From the NCBI RefSeq assembly GCF_028453695.1, contig NC_135773.1, forward strand, positions 11,222,001 to 11,286,000: 64,000 nt of DNA. Direction: 5' to 3'. The DNA is from Augochlora pura (taxonomy: Eukaryota > Arthropoda > Insecta > Hymenoptera > Halictidae). The position numbers and the translations under genes were made by a program. Positions 11,526 through 24,239 of the stretch are shown one piece after another. How positions within the stretch are numbered: the stretch's first letter is position 1; each line of letters opens with the position of its first letter. Below the pieces are notes generated by a model. The model worked only from the letters and a program-made list of their open reading frames with translations, was not told the DNA's origin and searched no databases.

Positions 11526-14500
11526 AGTTTAACATCGTGATTATTTCCTCTACGAATGCGTCATCACGAAACCACAGCCATTTTTAGAAAATTATTGCGC
11601 CTGCGATTATGTATTAAAACTGTTTCGTAAAAAGGTTACAAACGAATACGAACACGATAATCGTGCAAAAATATTATCGCTAGCTCCGTCCTCGTTTTTA
11701 TCATTGTTTCATTCAAGTCGATGTGTTACACTTGAAAATGCCCTCTTGTAAATACAGTAATGTGCATAATTATAGACACTGTTGATTAACTATTTTCTAT
11801 CATTTCTAATATAAAAATATACAAATATGATATTTTGTTAAGTTTTCGTTCAATTATTAGTAACAATGTAAATGTTGCTTCGAGTGAAATTCTATCATAA
11901 ACCTGAAACGAGGTTAGTGATTACATTTTAGCACCATTATTGTTTTCATATTTGTTTGTGACTGTTATTCGAAATAATAGAAAACAATAATGTAAAACTA
12001 CCGTGTTTCGTCAAGTTTTTTGTTCAAATACCACTAAAAATGTAAAAGTTACTGTTATTTACCTTTCAACATCACATTCCCTATAAAAGACAGGCATGTC
12101 ATACTACGTCATTCGACACGTATGCCAATTGTCACTCAAAATCTACCAATACTATCGACACCCATAAATTTGTGAATACAATTTGAACATTTCAGAGCAC
12201 CGTTTCCTTTATTCTAACTCGATATCTCACTTCCAAGTATATCGAATTAATTGTTAAATTTCATTCCTGTCATGTCACTATCATCTTTCCGTACGAAAAA
12301 TGTCGATCATCTGAATACAGTTTGACAGGGAAAAGTTAAATCTGTTCTGTGAAACGTGGTAGAAACAGAACGGGGAAGGAAAAGTTTTTGCAAAAGTCAG
12401 ATAATCCGTCGATCGTCTCGCCAGACTGAACTCCGCCCCGTGTATTCGCGTGAGAAACTGCGCGTGGAAAATGGTTCGGTTTACTTAGCCAAGTATGGTT
12501 TAGCATTTCATAGACACCTGTAACCGTCCGACTTTTTCTGTCTGCAACTTTTCCGAGCGTCTGCGCCGGCTGGCAAAAAGCTGGGTTAAACTCGTTCCAT
12601 CCAAAGACGGACAGGACCGTTCCCGGCTAGATCCTCGAAGATGTAACGCCGCGCCGCCGCCGTTGAGAATCCAGTTAACGTTTTTCCTCGGCAGAGCCAT
12701 TCGTTCGACAAATGGAAGGACAAGAGGGCCACGGTATCGCGATGAAATTAAAAAGTAATCTCGGTGAATCGTGATTTAATTATCGAATCGGGCGAGGGAG
12801 GATCGAAAGGCTTTTCTCTTTCGTTGACTCGCACAATGCCGGATAAATCAGTCGCCGTAAAGATAACTTGGAAGGGATCGCCGAGCGTAGTAGATCGGGA
12901 GAACCCTCTTTCGCCCGTGGATTTAAGGGCAGTGCAATACGCACTGCTAACGAGAGTTAAAAGCGGCGGCGAGAAAATAAGAGCTCTTCGCAAAAACGGG
13001 CGGCTTTATCAGACGTCCAGACAAGGAGCCAGCCTCCCGCGATCACGCGATAAAGTATTTCGCTTCTTCGGGGGGCCAGAGGCCTGCGGATAAGGCAGGC
13101 ATGAAAAGCTTTTCACCAAGAATACCGTCCTTTATGCGAGCCGCGTGCAAGCTTTATACGGCGAAACTATATTGTGTGTGAGGAAGAACGCTCAGGCTCG
13201 GACTTTTTTTTTTTTTTTCGTTCGCCAGACGATCGCCCTAGCAATTAAACGGCCGCGGAATTTTTAATTTAAACGTCCGACCTGCAGTGCTACAGTTTCA
13301 TTTGGAAAATCGAGGCGCTGGATAGATGAATCGAAGTTAAAAAAAACCGGAGTTTGCACAGGGGCTAACTTCCAATTTGAACGGTGTTTTGCAGCGCGCG
13401 CGTGCAGTATATTACTTGCCAATTTCGTAATGGACGTTACGCGAGCGTTTGCAGGTGTTCCATGTATAGGCTGCGGATTTTATGTATTTGTGTCGTTTAT
13501 TTTGGAAACGATCTAAGTCCATTTGTTAATGTTTGTTGTTGACTGTAGTATCGCGTATATCATTCACTTAATAATTGCTAATATTTTCATAGAAATTTCA
13601 AATTTAAATGTCTTAAATATACATAAGCAGTACTATATAGCATATTTTTATTTTAAGATGCATGGCAGAAATATAAAAAATTGTCAAAGCGAAGCATTGA
13701 GACAGAACGCAAGATGAAATGTTTAAAGAGTGGCGGTGAAAGGAACGTGAAACCTCAGGCAAATTTGTGGGAAATCGAGCAAACTCGTGTGAAACAGCGG
13801 GAAGGACAAGGAAGAAATAGATCCGGAAGTTGAATGAGGAGGAGGAGGAGGACGTTGGCAGCAGTGTAACATTTCATTCGTCGGAACAAGCGAGTTGAGC
13901 GAGTTGAGCGAGTTCGTCGTGGATACACAGCGAGCAGCCATGGTCAGCTTGGTAGTGCATTGTGCTTCGTATCGACAGTGACCAGATTGCGTTGTATTTT
14001 ACGTGGTCGACGATTCCAATTCGTAACACCGGCCAAGCTGGTTAAAGGTCCTGGGAAAGTTGATAACGTAGCAATGGCAATTGTCGCGGCGACACGCTGA
14101 CCACCGGAAATCGACCGAAACAGTCCGTCCAGGTGAAATCGTTAGGAAGGATTGGCTGGCAGTCCTTAAAGGCATCTGGACTTTGTCCTCTTTAAGGAGA
14201 GGCTCCTTTAGGAGGCTAGAAATTGTTATCGTTGAGAATGCTCCTCGTATCAAGACAAATGAGACAGCTCTCATCTAAGATAAGAATGTGCAGCTGTCGA
14301 TATTTATTCAGAAATTTTTGTATGGCAATTTCTGGATAACAATTTTCCACTGTTTTAGATTGAAATTTTCTCTCAGAGATGAATTGCAATTCTATTATGG
14401 TGCTGCAAATTCATATACGTATATTAAAATGGAATAATTTTATTTGAAATTGGGCCAAACGACTTTAGTCTTGTGAAGGTGTTAAAAGAATTAGTTTACT

Positions 14501-14814
14501 AGAGAATGAGTAAACGAATTATGATAAAATAATAAAGATGGAGAACATTTTGTTTCATATTTTGAACCAATTGCAATCGTTATACAATTTATTTTTAATA
14601 AAATAAATTTGTTGGAACTTTTCTCAAAACGAACCGAAGTTTCCCAAATATTAATTTCGTTCTAGTAGGACTCGCAGCAACCAACATTCTAAATATAATA
14701 TTGGAAAAGCAATCTTCTCACTAATTTTCGAGTTAATTTCCTGGAAAACTTTCAAAATAATGCAGTACAAAGTTCTCCAAAAATCTTGAACTCCAACTCA
14801 TTCAGTACACATAT

Positions 14815-14905
14815 TTGATTAATTTATTTAATTAATTTATTTACTTAATTTATTTAATTCATTAATTAATTTGATTAATTTATTAAAATTACTTATTCGA
14901 TTTAT
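14815..14905. repeat. AT low-complexity run
   Basis: Imperfect repetition of TTTATTTAATTAA-type units. Confidence 0.8.
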
Positions 14906-17900
14906 TTATCTATTTAATTTATAAAAAGGTAATAAAGTAAAATAAACAATAATACGTAATACAAAATAAAACAAATGATATTGCAAAAAAATAAAAGACA
15001 AGCTAAAATAATGATTTCGACTGTATTTAAAGATGCAGCCAGGCTTATCAATTACCCTTAAAACGACTAGAAATCAACAAAGTGCGGTACAGAATTGGCA
15101 AAATCGCAGAACCCAATAATTGGTTCATACTGTGGAATGTTTATTCTAATTTGCTTGCAAACTGCGAAAATGGAAAGAATCGATCTCTGCCGCATAAATG
15201 AAAATGCTCGCTTAACTATCGACAAAAGTTTGCGAACGCGTGATTGGTATTGTATTGCGCGCGATGCGTATCGGTCTTTTCGGTAGGAGGCAACCAGGGC
15301 GCGCGAAAAGGCCGTTAGTTTTCGTTTGCCGAGCGAGAAACCAAAAAAAGAGCCGCGCTCGGGCGCAATAGGGGCGCGCTTTGTTTCTGTTAAAGTTTTA
15401 TTTGCGATGTTTGCGCGCCGCGTTGCCGGGAAATCGCGCGGGGAATTCGCTTGCGGGAAACAAGGAGGAATTTAATGTCGATTTCGGTCGACATTCGGTT
15501 TTCGAACGGGAAGCGCCAGGCTGCGGCAGAATTTGAATACTTCTCGGACCGTGGGCCGGCGGTTGGGTTTCACGATTCGTCGGAGGATATCGCGACGCTT
15601 GTCGTTCGAGACCACCGCCGATAATTAATTCGCGATACGGGCGCGAAGACGCGAAACGCGGATCCGCGAACCGTCTGCACCCGCGTTTGCGGGCAACCGC
15701 TGCACCGCGTTGCGGCGATCATCCGCGCGGACATCGGCGGTTTTTCGTCGTGACAAACCTTGTCCGGTTCAACGCTGGTTAACGGCTAGCGGGAATTTCG
15801 TTCTGCTCTCTGCCATGATCGAATTTTAGATCGCATAACGATGAGCCGTGCGACGCGACGGTGGGCGTCCGTTTCGAGCGTTGCCACGGTTTGCCAATCT
15901 GCAGCATCAAATTTTAAATGGCCGATTTTATTAGGTGTGTCGAGTGCTATCAAATATGCATAACGCTGATATTTTTTTTCAAATCGGTTCGATTTGTTTA
16001 TTAACGCGATCGCTTGGAGCTTGTCGCGTCCGCGAATTAATTTTCTACTGTTTATAAAGAACGTCGAATTAGTTTGCTCCTCTTGTTGTTTGAAATAGTG
16101 ACCCACCCGTAGCTGGGTATTCTGAACTGCCTCACTTTTCCGTGATTCCATTTTTCTCCATATTTCGTAGCAGCTTGCGTTTAAAGAGGTCGTTACTGAG
16201 TGAAATTTACCGCAGAAATAACCGAGTCAAATTAAAATGACTGTTCGAGCTTTTGTTATGATTTTTGCAATGAAGCTTTTCAAATATATGTTAAATTTTG
16301 TTTGTATTTTAAAGACACTGTACCTTAATATAAAAATAAAAGTTCAAAAAATATTCGGAAGCCACAGAGTTATGCTCCGGGCAAGGATTTAATTGTAATT
16401 TAATTAGTAACAAATATTTTTGATGCCTTCTACAAACGCTACAGGCTTCAAAATGATTTCACGTTTGCTATTATTCTCAGCTGCAAAAGATTTATCAAAT
16501 AATGTCGCGCATAGTGAAAAGATCCGCGTGTTTGCCTCGCGAAGGTAGTTTATTGGGAACAAAAAAAAGTTACTCGCCCGATTCCTGATAACCGGATTTC
16601 GCGACGTCGCGACTGGGGACTCGATGGTTCGACTTGTGCGTGATCGTTCGGGCGAGAATCTTTCAGACAGAGGAGGACAATGGCGGCGGGGCAATTTTGC
16701 GAAGTGTCGACGGCCGCGACGAGTGTTAAAAGGCTGGCTGGGGTAACACAGGAGGGATGGGGGAACGCTTAAACCGGGGACAGTTTTCAACGCTTCGATA
16801 TTACCATAGATATTACTCCGTTGCTGCGAACGACGTTACCTTTCGCCGTCGGATCCGCTCGCGTCCTCGCGACGAGGGCCAGCTAGACGCTGACGGGCAA
16901 CAGATTTATGAGAGGATTCAATTAAACCAGCCGTGATACCGTCGGGCGGCGGAGATCATCTCCGTGGAACGTAATCGTAAAAATTCGGAGCCGAATAAAC
17001 TGTCACTAAGACAGCTATGGTCTCGTGTTAACAAGGTTGTCGTCGCGTTACATCACCTTCGGTCCATGTCCTTTCTGATTCGTTGCTGTCGGATTCAGAT
17101 GTGCACGAATAGTGTGATAAAAACTTGACACGTGAAATATGTTAATATATTGCGTCGAGTGATGCAAAAGTGTTTGCTTTAAACATGGCGGAAGGGTAGT
17201 TTTTCAGACGTAAAATCGAAACGGCTATGTACAAGGTGGTGGCAGCTTGTGTCCCTTCTGTAACTTCCAAAGTATGCATTGGACAACTAATTTTGTAATA
17301 AAGAGTTGCGTATACAGTGCATTTATTTTTTTACAGGTGGAACCGTTCCAGAAAATTTGAAACATTTGTTCTTAAATGAAATAATATATATTTTTTATAT
17401 AGAAATATAGAAGAATATCGAATTTTAATTAAAAGAGCTATTGATCTTTTTTAGCCTTGAGTATGATAATTAATAAGTAATTTTATAATATCAAAAGGTC
17501 ATTCAAACTTATCACGGATTTCTGCAAGCTCCACCTATACAAAAAATAAATGCAACATGCCCCTTCAAACCACGCAGCGTTGTATTGAAAAATTTGTTAG
17601 CCAATGGTTATTTTGGAAATTGCACGAAGTGCGCAAGTTGCGTGAACCACTCTTTGCACGCCAGATGGATTGCTTTCATTTTGCTTCTATTATACAATTG
17701 TGTTCACACACTGGTAACGTGTCATTGCAAATGTATCGAAACAATGTGACGCGAACGATGAGCAATTAAATCGAGATCTGTTCAATCGTGTAACAGATTC
17801 TCGAATCCAATATTTTATTGAAAACGCAATGAAAACATTTATTCTGTCACGGTTTCTGTCAGTTTCCATTATACCTTACATATGTTGCTTCATTCGTGTT

Positions 17901-19787
17901 CGTATTCTATGTCCAGTTTCGTACAACAGAAGTAACATGCTTATTACAAATTAAAGTTGAATGGACCGATATTGATTGATAAACCGATTGTATATATTAC
18001 GAATGGCGCGAATGGTACAAACATTTCCACCTATGATGTTTGGGCATTCAATTTTTATACAAATTCCTGAATGATGCAACTTGTATAGATAATGACATGC
18101 TCATTGCGAACGCGTTTATGTAATCAGTTGACTAAATACAGTAACCTGTTTGTGTAATATTCTCCCGTTGTGAATAGTGAGCTTCATATAAATCAGTCAT
18201 ACAAAATCATTGGTGTAATTAATCATTGATCATATCGTATTAATCATATTGCATCACAATTTCCATGATCTTCTAATGATAATAGCGAGATAAAATTTTC
18301 TTATAGTACAGCCTCCTGTTCTTTCTACCTTTGCCCAGAATTGTGAAAGTCGCGGAATTCTACTTTCCATCGATTCATAATGCGGAACAATAAGCCTCGA
18401 TTCGGTAACCATCGGCATTATCCGACGATTCGGAAGAAGTAGTCTTCGGCGACGGAATCCCTCGACCAATGGGGGATCACCGACCTCCAGGACACGATAA
18501 TGAAATTCCTAAGAAAATTAATTAATCGCGCTTAAGACATCCGTCCATTTAGCAGTGAGCTGCTGTCACGGCGAACGTCTCGACGCTACGAACTGTGTAA
18601 TAGCATAGTAATCGAGATGAATTCGTCTTTCGAGACGGACATTATTGCATTCGTTATGACCTGGAATAATTGTTCTTATCGATTCCGTAATCGAAATCCT
18701 TCCTGGTAATTCGCAGCGCGGATTTCTGAAACAACTCTTTGGGATTCTTGATAAATAAACAATTATTTAATCGTAATACTGTAGCGCGTCGTATTGCTAG
18801 ATTCAGAGTTACGAAAATTAATCTACTTTATATTTATACCCTGATTTGTATTTTATTAGCCTTGATTAAACCCTCGTCTGGTGGACGGTCACGCATATGT
18901 ACGAGCAATGTTTATGTTTATGTACGCCATGAAATGCAGTTGCGGATAGCATCGCGGTTGACTTATTATCTCTACTCTAACCCAGATTCCGCGAGACAGC
19001 ATCACCGTGTGTCGCGTAAAGCTTATACTAATTATTATTAAAACATGGAAGGTTCAGCCTGTGTATCGGGTAAAAATAATAAATAAGCGCTAGAATGTAA
19101 AAATATGCAATGCAGATGCAATATAAAAATTCGTGAGAAGAAAGTATCTAAACTCGCGGTCATAAATGATTCGCGGTGCAAGGGTTAATCGCGTTAAATA
19201 TCTCGATATTACTTTCTCTTACAACTTATCCTTCTAACTGCATTATGAGAAAATTATCCCAAGCAGTGTTTGCTCTCTGGAACTTATTCTTAGTGTTTCC
19301 AAATTCTTGAATAACACTAATACACTCCTAATTTTCTACTGAGCTCTGACGAGATCTATTTCGAAATATGGCTGTATCATTCTGTTACCATACTATAAAT
19401 TACATGCTAACTAGACTTCGGATCTTTATGCAAATTCTCATTTTCATATTCCACCCTAGAAAAAATAGATTTAAAAGCAACAAATGCTAATTAGACCTTG
19501 TTAATTTATACTCTTTCTTGCATTTGAACAATCTGCATATGCCATAAACGTACGAGGAAGTAACTCACTTAAAAATACGAGTCCCCAAATGCTGTATAAT
19601 AGAAGAAAAATTACTGATAATTTGTTTGCAAACGAAGTAACTAGAAATAATATTTTATCTCCAGTAATTATTCAATTATTCCCATTGTGTGCACCATAAA
19701 AACATTTAACAAATCATACATTGCATTCTGTAATATCTTCATCGACAATATTTTCCTTCGTATAAATTATATTTTATTTTGCCTTAA

Positions 19788-20039
19788 CACATCTTGCGCG
19801 GGCACTTTGCCGCCAGAGTCTTACCGTGTAGCGGGCGATTTTTTGCAGTTCGGACGTAAAATTCCTTCTGCATAAGATAGTTGTAGTTTTTAAACATTAG
19901 GGTCTTTTGATAAAAGTTTCAGTTTCTGTGTTGAAAACAATTTCTTTACTCCTTTTAAAAAAATAAAAACAACTTGTCAAAAATTAAAAACTAAGAAAAT
20001 CAATAATAACGACTTCAGTCGCTTCTCGCGCAAGATGTG
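19788..20039. mobile_element. TTAA-flanked MITE (piggyBac-like), family B
   Basis: A 252-bp element between TTAA (19784-19787) and TTAA (20040-20043). Terminal inverted repeats are CACATCTTGCGCGGG on the left and, read inward from the right, CACATCTTGCGCGAG: 14 of 15 bases match. There is no coding capacity. Both ends and both target-site copies are preserved, so insertion is probably fairly recent. The ends differ from families A and C, so a different parent element is implied. Confidence 0.8.
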
Positions 20040-20043
20040 TTAA

Positions 20044-21016
20044 GTATTATCTTCTCTTATATCGAAGAGTCTCTCCTACGAATTAATAAAGGGAAGTGAA
20101 ATGAAATGAAATAATGACTGAACAGATATACATATAATGTCTCTTAGATTTGGTGGTTTTCTAAATTTTTCAGTACGATTTCGTGTCGACTGTGTTTTAA
20201 AACGGTCGAACGCCTCCAGAAGAACAAAAATCGGTGTCGTGGGGTGAAAAATCGATAACAAGGGTTCAGTGGGATGATCAGGTGGCGTCCATTTCCGCGA
20301 CCGCAAAGGCCTCTGTCTCATCCCGGCGTTCCGGGGGGAGCATCTTCAGATTAGGGACGGCCGGATGGAAGCGCGAGAGAAAAAGAAAGGACGAAATCAA
20401 GGTTAACCTGCAAGTCGTGCTCCTACCAGGCCACTTACCGACGTTTCTTTCCCAAGGCCTGTTCATCCTCAGACCGCACATTTATCACTTTCCTCCCCGT
20501 TATTTCCTCTCGATAGCTTTTACACCCCGTCCACGCTTCTCGTCCGGTCGATTCCCCGGAATAAAAAAAAAAGAAAAGTGTCCACGACCTGGTTGGCTTC
20601 CGTCGATTTCGCCGAAGAAAAGGGCGAAATAACTTGTCGGCTTTGATATTCAACCAGCTCTCCCCTCCTGCCCGTTCTCTGGGTTCGGATTCGATGGGAA
20701 TCGAGTTAACCGGTTCCTCTTTTTCGCACGATTTCACGGTAGACCTCGGTGGTTTCGATAATTCCGAACGGTTGAAACGCCGGTAACGAGATCAGCCTCG
20801 ATTCGTTGTTGAATTTCTGAAAATTGACTGTAAAAGTCATTAACCCGTTGCGCACTAACGACGTGTCGGACTCGTGAAGATTTCGAACCGTTGCTTTTCA
20901 CATCGATTCCGTTCGCTTCTCCGAAATCGAATTAAAATTCAATTTTCCTGTTATCGATAATCATAGAAATTAGATTATATCTAGAGATATCTATTAGATT
21001 TAATCATAAAATATTA
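20044..21016. other. Non-coding block, no gene seen
   Basis: CpG-rich from about 20200 to 20900, with overlapping open frames on both strands and no recognised domain. TTAACCCGTTGCGCAC near 20842 looks like the left end of another TTAA element, but no matching right end was found. Confidence 0.5.
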
Positions 21017-22290
21017 CGTTGGGGAAAAAGAAATCCATTCTTTTTTTCGGTAGACGGCTGTAATGATCGATATCTGTTAAAGTATCGATCACACAATTTC
21101 AGATTTATGCTCGTTGGAAAGGTGACATTTCGCACTACAAAAATTCTTTTTCTGTCTTTGGTTTGGTCCATTCAGTTGCGAGCTACAGGGTGTTAAAAAA
21201 GAAAGTCTACATAGAGAAAATTCGGTACATTTTACAATTTTTCTTTAACAAATGTAAAAATGCAAGCCGAGAGACTGAAATTGTGAATGGTGTTTATGGT
21301 CCCGATACTGTAACAGCCAATTACGCGCCATTTTGGTTTCGTCGATTCCGTTCAGGTATTTTTGATGTTAAAGATGCGCCTCGTACAGGTTGGCCTGTCG
21401 TAGAAAATGTTGACAAAATCACAGATATAATCGAAGTTGACCGGCATGTTAGCAATCGTAGCATCGCCCGGGAGCTAAAGATCGACCATGAAACGGTTTT
21501 AAACCATTTGCACAAAGCTGGATTTAAATAGAAGCTCGACGTTTGGGTGCCACATCAATTAACACAAAAAACCATGATGGTTCGAATTTCCATCTGTGAT
21601 GTCTTGGCCAAACGGAATGATATTGACCCATTCCTTGAAAGCATGGTGACTGGGGATGAGAAACGGATCACATACGACAACATTGTGCGAAAACGTTCAT
21701 GATCAAAGTCTGATGAAGCAAGTCAGACGGTGGCCAAACCAGGACTAACAGCCAAGAAGGTTCTGCTGTGCATTTGGTGGGACTGGAAATGAATCATTTA
21801 TTACGAGTTGCTTCCATATGGTCAAGCACTAAATTCGGATCTCTACTGTCAACAACTGGACCGTTTGAAGCTAGAGATTGGCCAGAAACGGCCCCAATTA
21901 GTCAACAGGAGATGCGTTGTGTGCCATCAAGACAACCCGCACAAGTCTATAGGGTCTCGTCAGAAAATTCAGGAGCTTGGCTGGGACGTTTTGATGCATC
22001 CGCCATATAGTCCAGACCTGTCATCAAGCGATTACCATGTTTATCTTGCATAGCAAAACTTCCTTAGTGATAAGAAATTGGCATCGAGAGAAGATTGTGA
22101 AAGTCGATTACAAGAGTTTTTCGCTTATAGGGATCATGACTTCTACGAGAAAGGCATTATGAAGGTACCTTTAAAATGGCAACAAATTATAGAACAAAAC
22201 GGTGCATATTTGACCTAAATCGAACAATCGGAAAAATGATAAATAAAGTCTTGAAGTTCACGTAAAAATAATTTCTTTCTTTCTCCCCAA
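21017..22290 (+). mobile_element. Near full-length, inactive mariner transposon
   Basis: An about 1.27-kb element with terminal inverted repeats containing TTGGGGAAAAAGAAA at the left (from about 21019) and its inverted counterpart TTTCTTTCTCCCCAA at the right (to about 22290), with TA dinucleotides just outside. It encloses the broken transposase at 21163-22218. Length, termini and protein all fit the mariner branch of IS630-Tc1-mariner. The exact outer base is uncertain by a few nucleotides. Confidence 0.9.
21163..22218 (+). pseudogene. Mariner transposase, broken by stop codons
   Basis: One frame runs about 350 codons, the usual mariner transposase length, with no frameshift, but it is interrupted by TAG 21529, TGA 21700, TGA 21790, TAG 22051 and TAA 22216 (the last may be near the natural end). 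The N-terminal half has the helix-turn-helix DNA-binding region (SNRSIARELKIDHETVLNHL). The linker motif WVPHQL corresponds to the mariner WVPHEL. The catalytic D,D34D region is recognisable: first Asp in VTGDEK, second in CHQDN, third in YSPDLSSSDYH. Changes at usually conserved places include Arg after GDEK, where Trp is usual. The pattern is point-mutation decay of an intact insertion. The true Met start is unclear because the codon at 21163 is TTG. Confidence 0.93.
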
Positions 22291-22294
22291 TAAT

Positions 22295-23940
22295 ATTAAC
22301 CGCTTGCACTACAATTAACCAGTTCGAATAACCGAGGTTGTACCGTGTTTCGAAGTATGTGTCACAAATTCCGACGAACGCGGAACGGATGGTAAAACTA
22401 GAGACTAACTCTGCGAAGGTTCTCGGTTCCTTGTTCATTGGCTTCGTGTGAAAAGAAACGCAACAGATTGGACGGAAGGGATTCCTTTCGTCTTGCGACT
22501 CCGCCGGCAGACCTTGTCCGTTTGAATAATTCTGTGGGGTTGGAACGGCGATAACGAGATAACCCACGGAATCGTTGTAATTTCTGAAGCGTACGCGGGG
22601 TTGCTGTCCGACAGGGGGAGAAAAGGGAAGCTGTCTGGGTTAATCGCGCGGACGCTTGTCGAACCGCGTCGAAACAATTTAATCCCGGGACCGTTTAACA
22701 TTCCGCAGCGAGCATCGGCTGCCGCGACGCGGAACGGAAGGCGAGCGAGAAACTGCCTTTCGCTCGGTGAAATAATGCTGATCCACGGGGCCGCCGCGCG
22801 GGGACGACGATCGGACGAGTTTTTGAAAAGCCTCGCCTCCTCGAAGCTCTCCCGTCTAATCGACCGTTTTATATTCGCTCATCGAACGCGAACACGCCTG
22901 CATATTTCTATCATTCCTTGCCCGAACCTCGTCCTTTTATTTTCCTCCCATTCAACCGTGCTCCCCTTTTCTCGTCTCCGCGACGCGCCTCATACCGGCA
23001 TAAATGACGCATCCATTATCCGCCTTTAGTCAGCCTGAAAATGAACCGGAAGATTAACTTCGTTGTTTGCCCGCCGCTCCGTCACGCTTAAGGAAGTATT
23101 CTTATGGAATTTGACTGACGCTAACGCTTGATTGTTGCTTTCATGCGTATCGAAGATCGACACCTTTCTTCTACGAACGTCATCCTTGCTTGGCGTTTTG
23201 CGTAGCCTGCCTACTCGGTTCTTATTAGCACACCCATTTCTCGTGTGATTAATCGTAGGTATACAAGTTACGAAGCGTGTTCGTTCTTCATCGTACACGG
23301 ATGGACGTGAATCGAAACACGTGGATAATACACAAGTTCATGGATACGCGAGTCATACGATGGAATATACAATAGTTAATGTATGATAAATATCTAAACT
23401 TCCTTGACATATTATTTGTAACAAAATTAATGGGTGATTTATAAAACATCTGCCAATAGGTTGGAAATTGAACAGTTATAATCATTTCTATTCATTCCAT
23501 GCGCTATAACAACGAGTCCAATTTATGACTAGACTGCATGCATTTTTTAAAGATTTATTATGCATTCATAATTATTTAAAGAACGTAAACCTATTATTGT
23601 GATCATTTAAATTAATTGAAATTGTTAAGAAAAGAAATAAATGTTTGCATAGTTAACAGAGCTTGCAATAAATGCAGACAGTTTTTATTTCGCATCAATC
23701 TCCGCAGTCTATTTATGCCGATGATTTATATATAATCTATTAAATACATTCGACAATAAAATATAAAGGACAGTAATAGTTGGCCGAAAAATGTTCAATT
23801 TGTAACTCCGTTGAAAGCGATCATAAAACCACGATTATCGAAGCTTGGAGTCTCTATTTCGCGATACTATATTACGCTTTTTAGTATCATGTATCCCTGC
23901 GGCAGTGATACCTTAAACCCGAGAGCATGCTCATGAGTGC
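22295..23940. other. Non-coding block, no gene seen
   Basis: A CpG-rich patch (about 22330-23300) with both-strand open frames and no domains, then AT-rich sequence. Nothing else is recognised. Confidence 0.5.
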
Positions 23941-23956
23941 AAAGAGTGCAGAGTCT

Positions 23957-24237
23957 TACACCCTCTGTCGCTGCGGAAATCTTCTTCGAGTATGCCGTTC
24001 ACAGCACCGTAAAGTTCGGAGCTTTCCCTTTAATTCGAGGGCAGAGTTAAGTCACTACGATTTTTTCTCGCAAAGTTACAGCAACTTGGCTTCGCCGCAA
24101 AAGCGCAGAGGTTACTTTAATGTGCTGTAACTTCGCGAGAAAAAATCGCAGTGACATAATTCTGCTCGCAAATTAAAGGAAAAGGTCTGAACTCCGATGC
24201 TGGGAGAAGATTCTGCAACGCCATAGAAGGCGTTAAT
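23957..24237. repeat. Long imperfect inverted repeat (foldback)
   Basis: The left arm (about 23957-24083) and right arm (24123 to about 24237) are imperfect reverse complements. The inner core is strongest: CGATTTTTTCTCGC(A/G)AAGTTACAGCA on the left matches the reverse complement of the right, followed by matching blocks around CCCTTTAATTCG and ATCTTCTTC. The loop is about 39 bases (24084-24122). Arms of over 100 bp with roughly 80% pairing would give a hairpin RNA if transcribed. It could be a foldback element, a hairpin-RNA locus or an inverted local duplication. No protein is encoded. Confidence 0.85.
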
Positions 24238-24239
24238 CG

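Larger units (their letters stand above)
8791..19783. other. Large non-coding block, no gene recognised
   Basis: About 11 kb alternating CpG-rich patches (about 9900-10500, 12400-13450, 15230-15900, 16590-17050) with AT-rich spacers. It holds the 100-N gap and a TTTATTTAAT-type low-complexity run near 14815-14900. Open frames such as 12764-13093(+), 15786-16151(-) and 10258-10476(-) have no recognised domain, and I do not call them genes. It could be intergenic or one or more long introns. Confidence 0.5.

Noticed and set aside
15786..16151. 121-codon frame on -
   Set aside because: Plausible composition but no recognised domain, and no splice or promoter signal was found; not enough to call.
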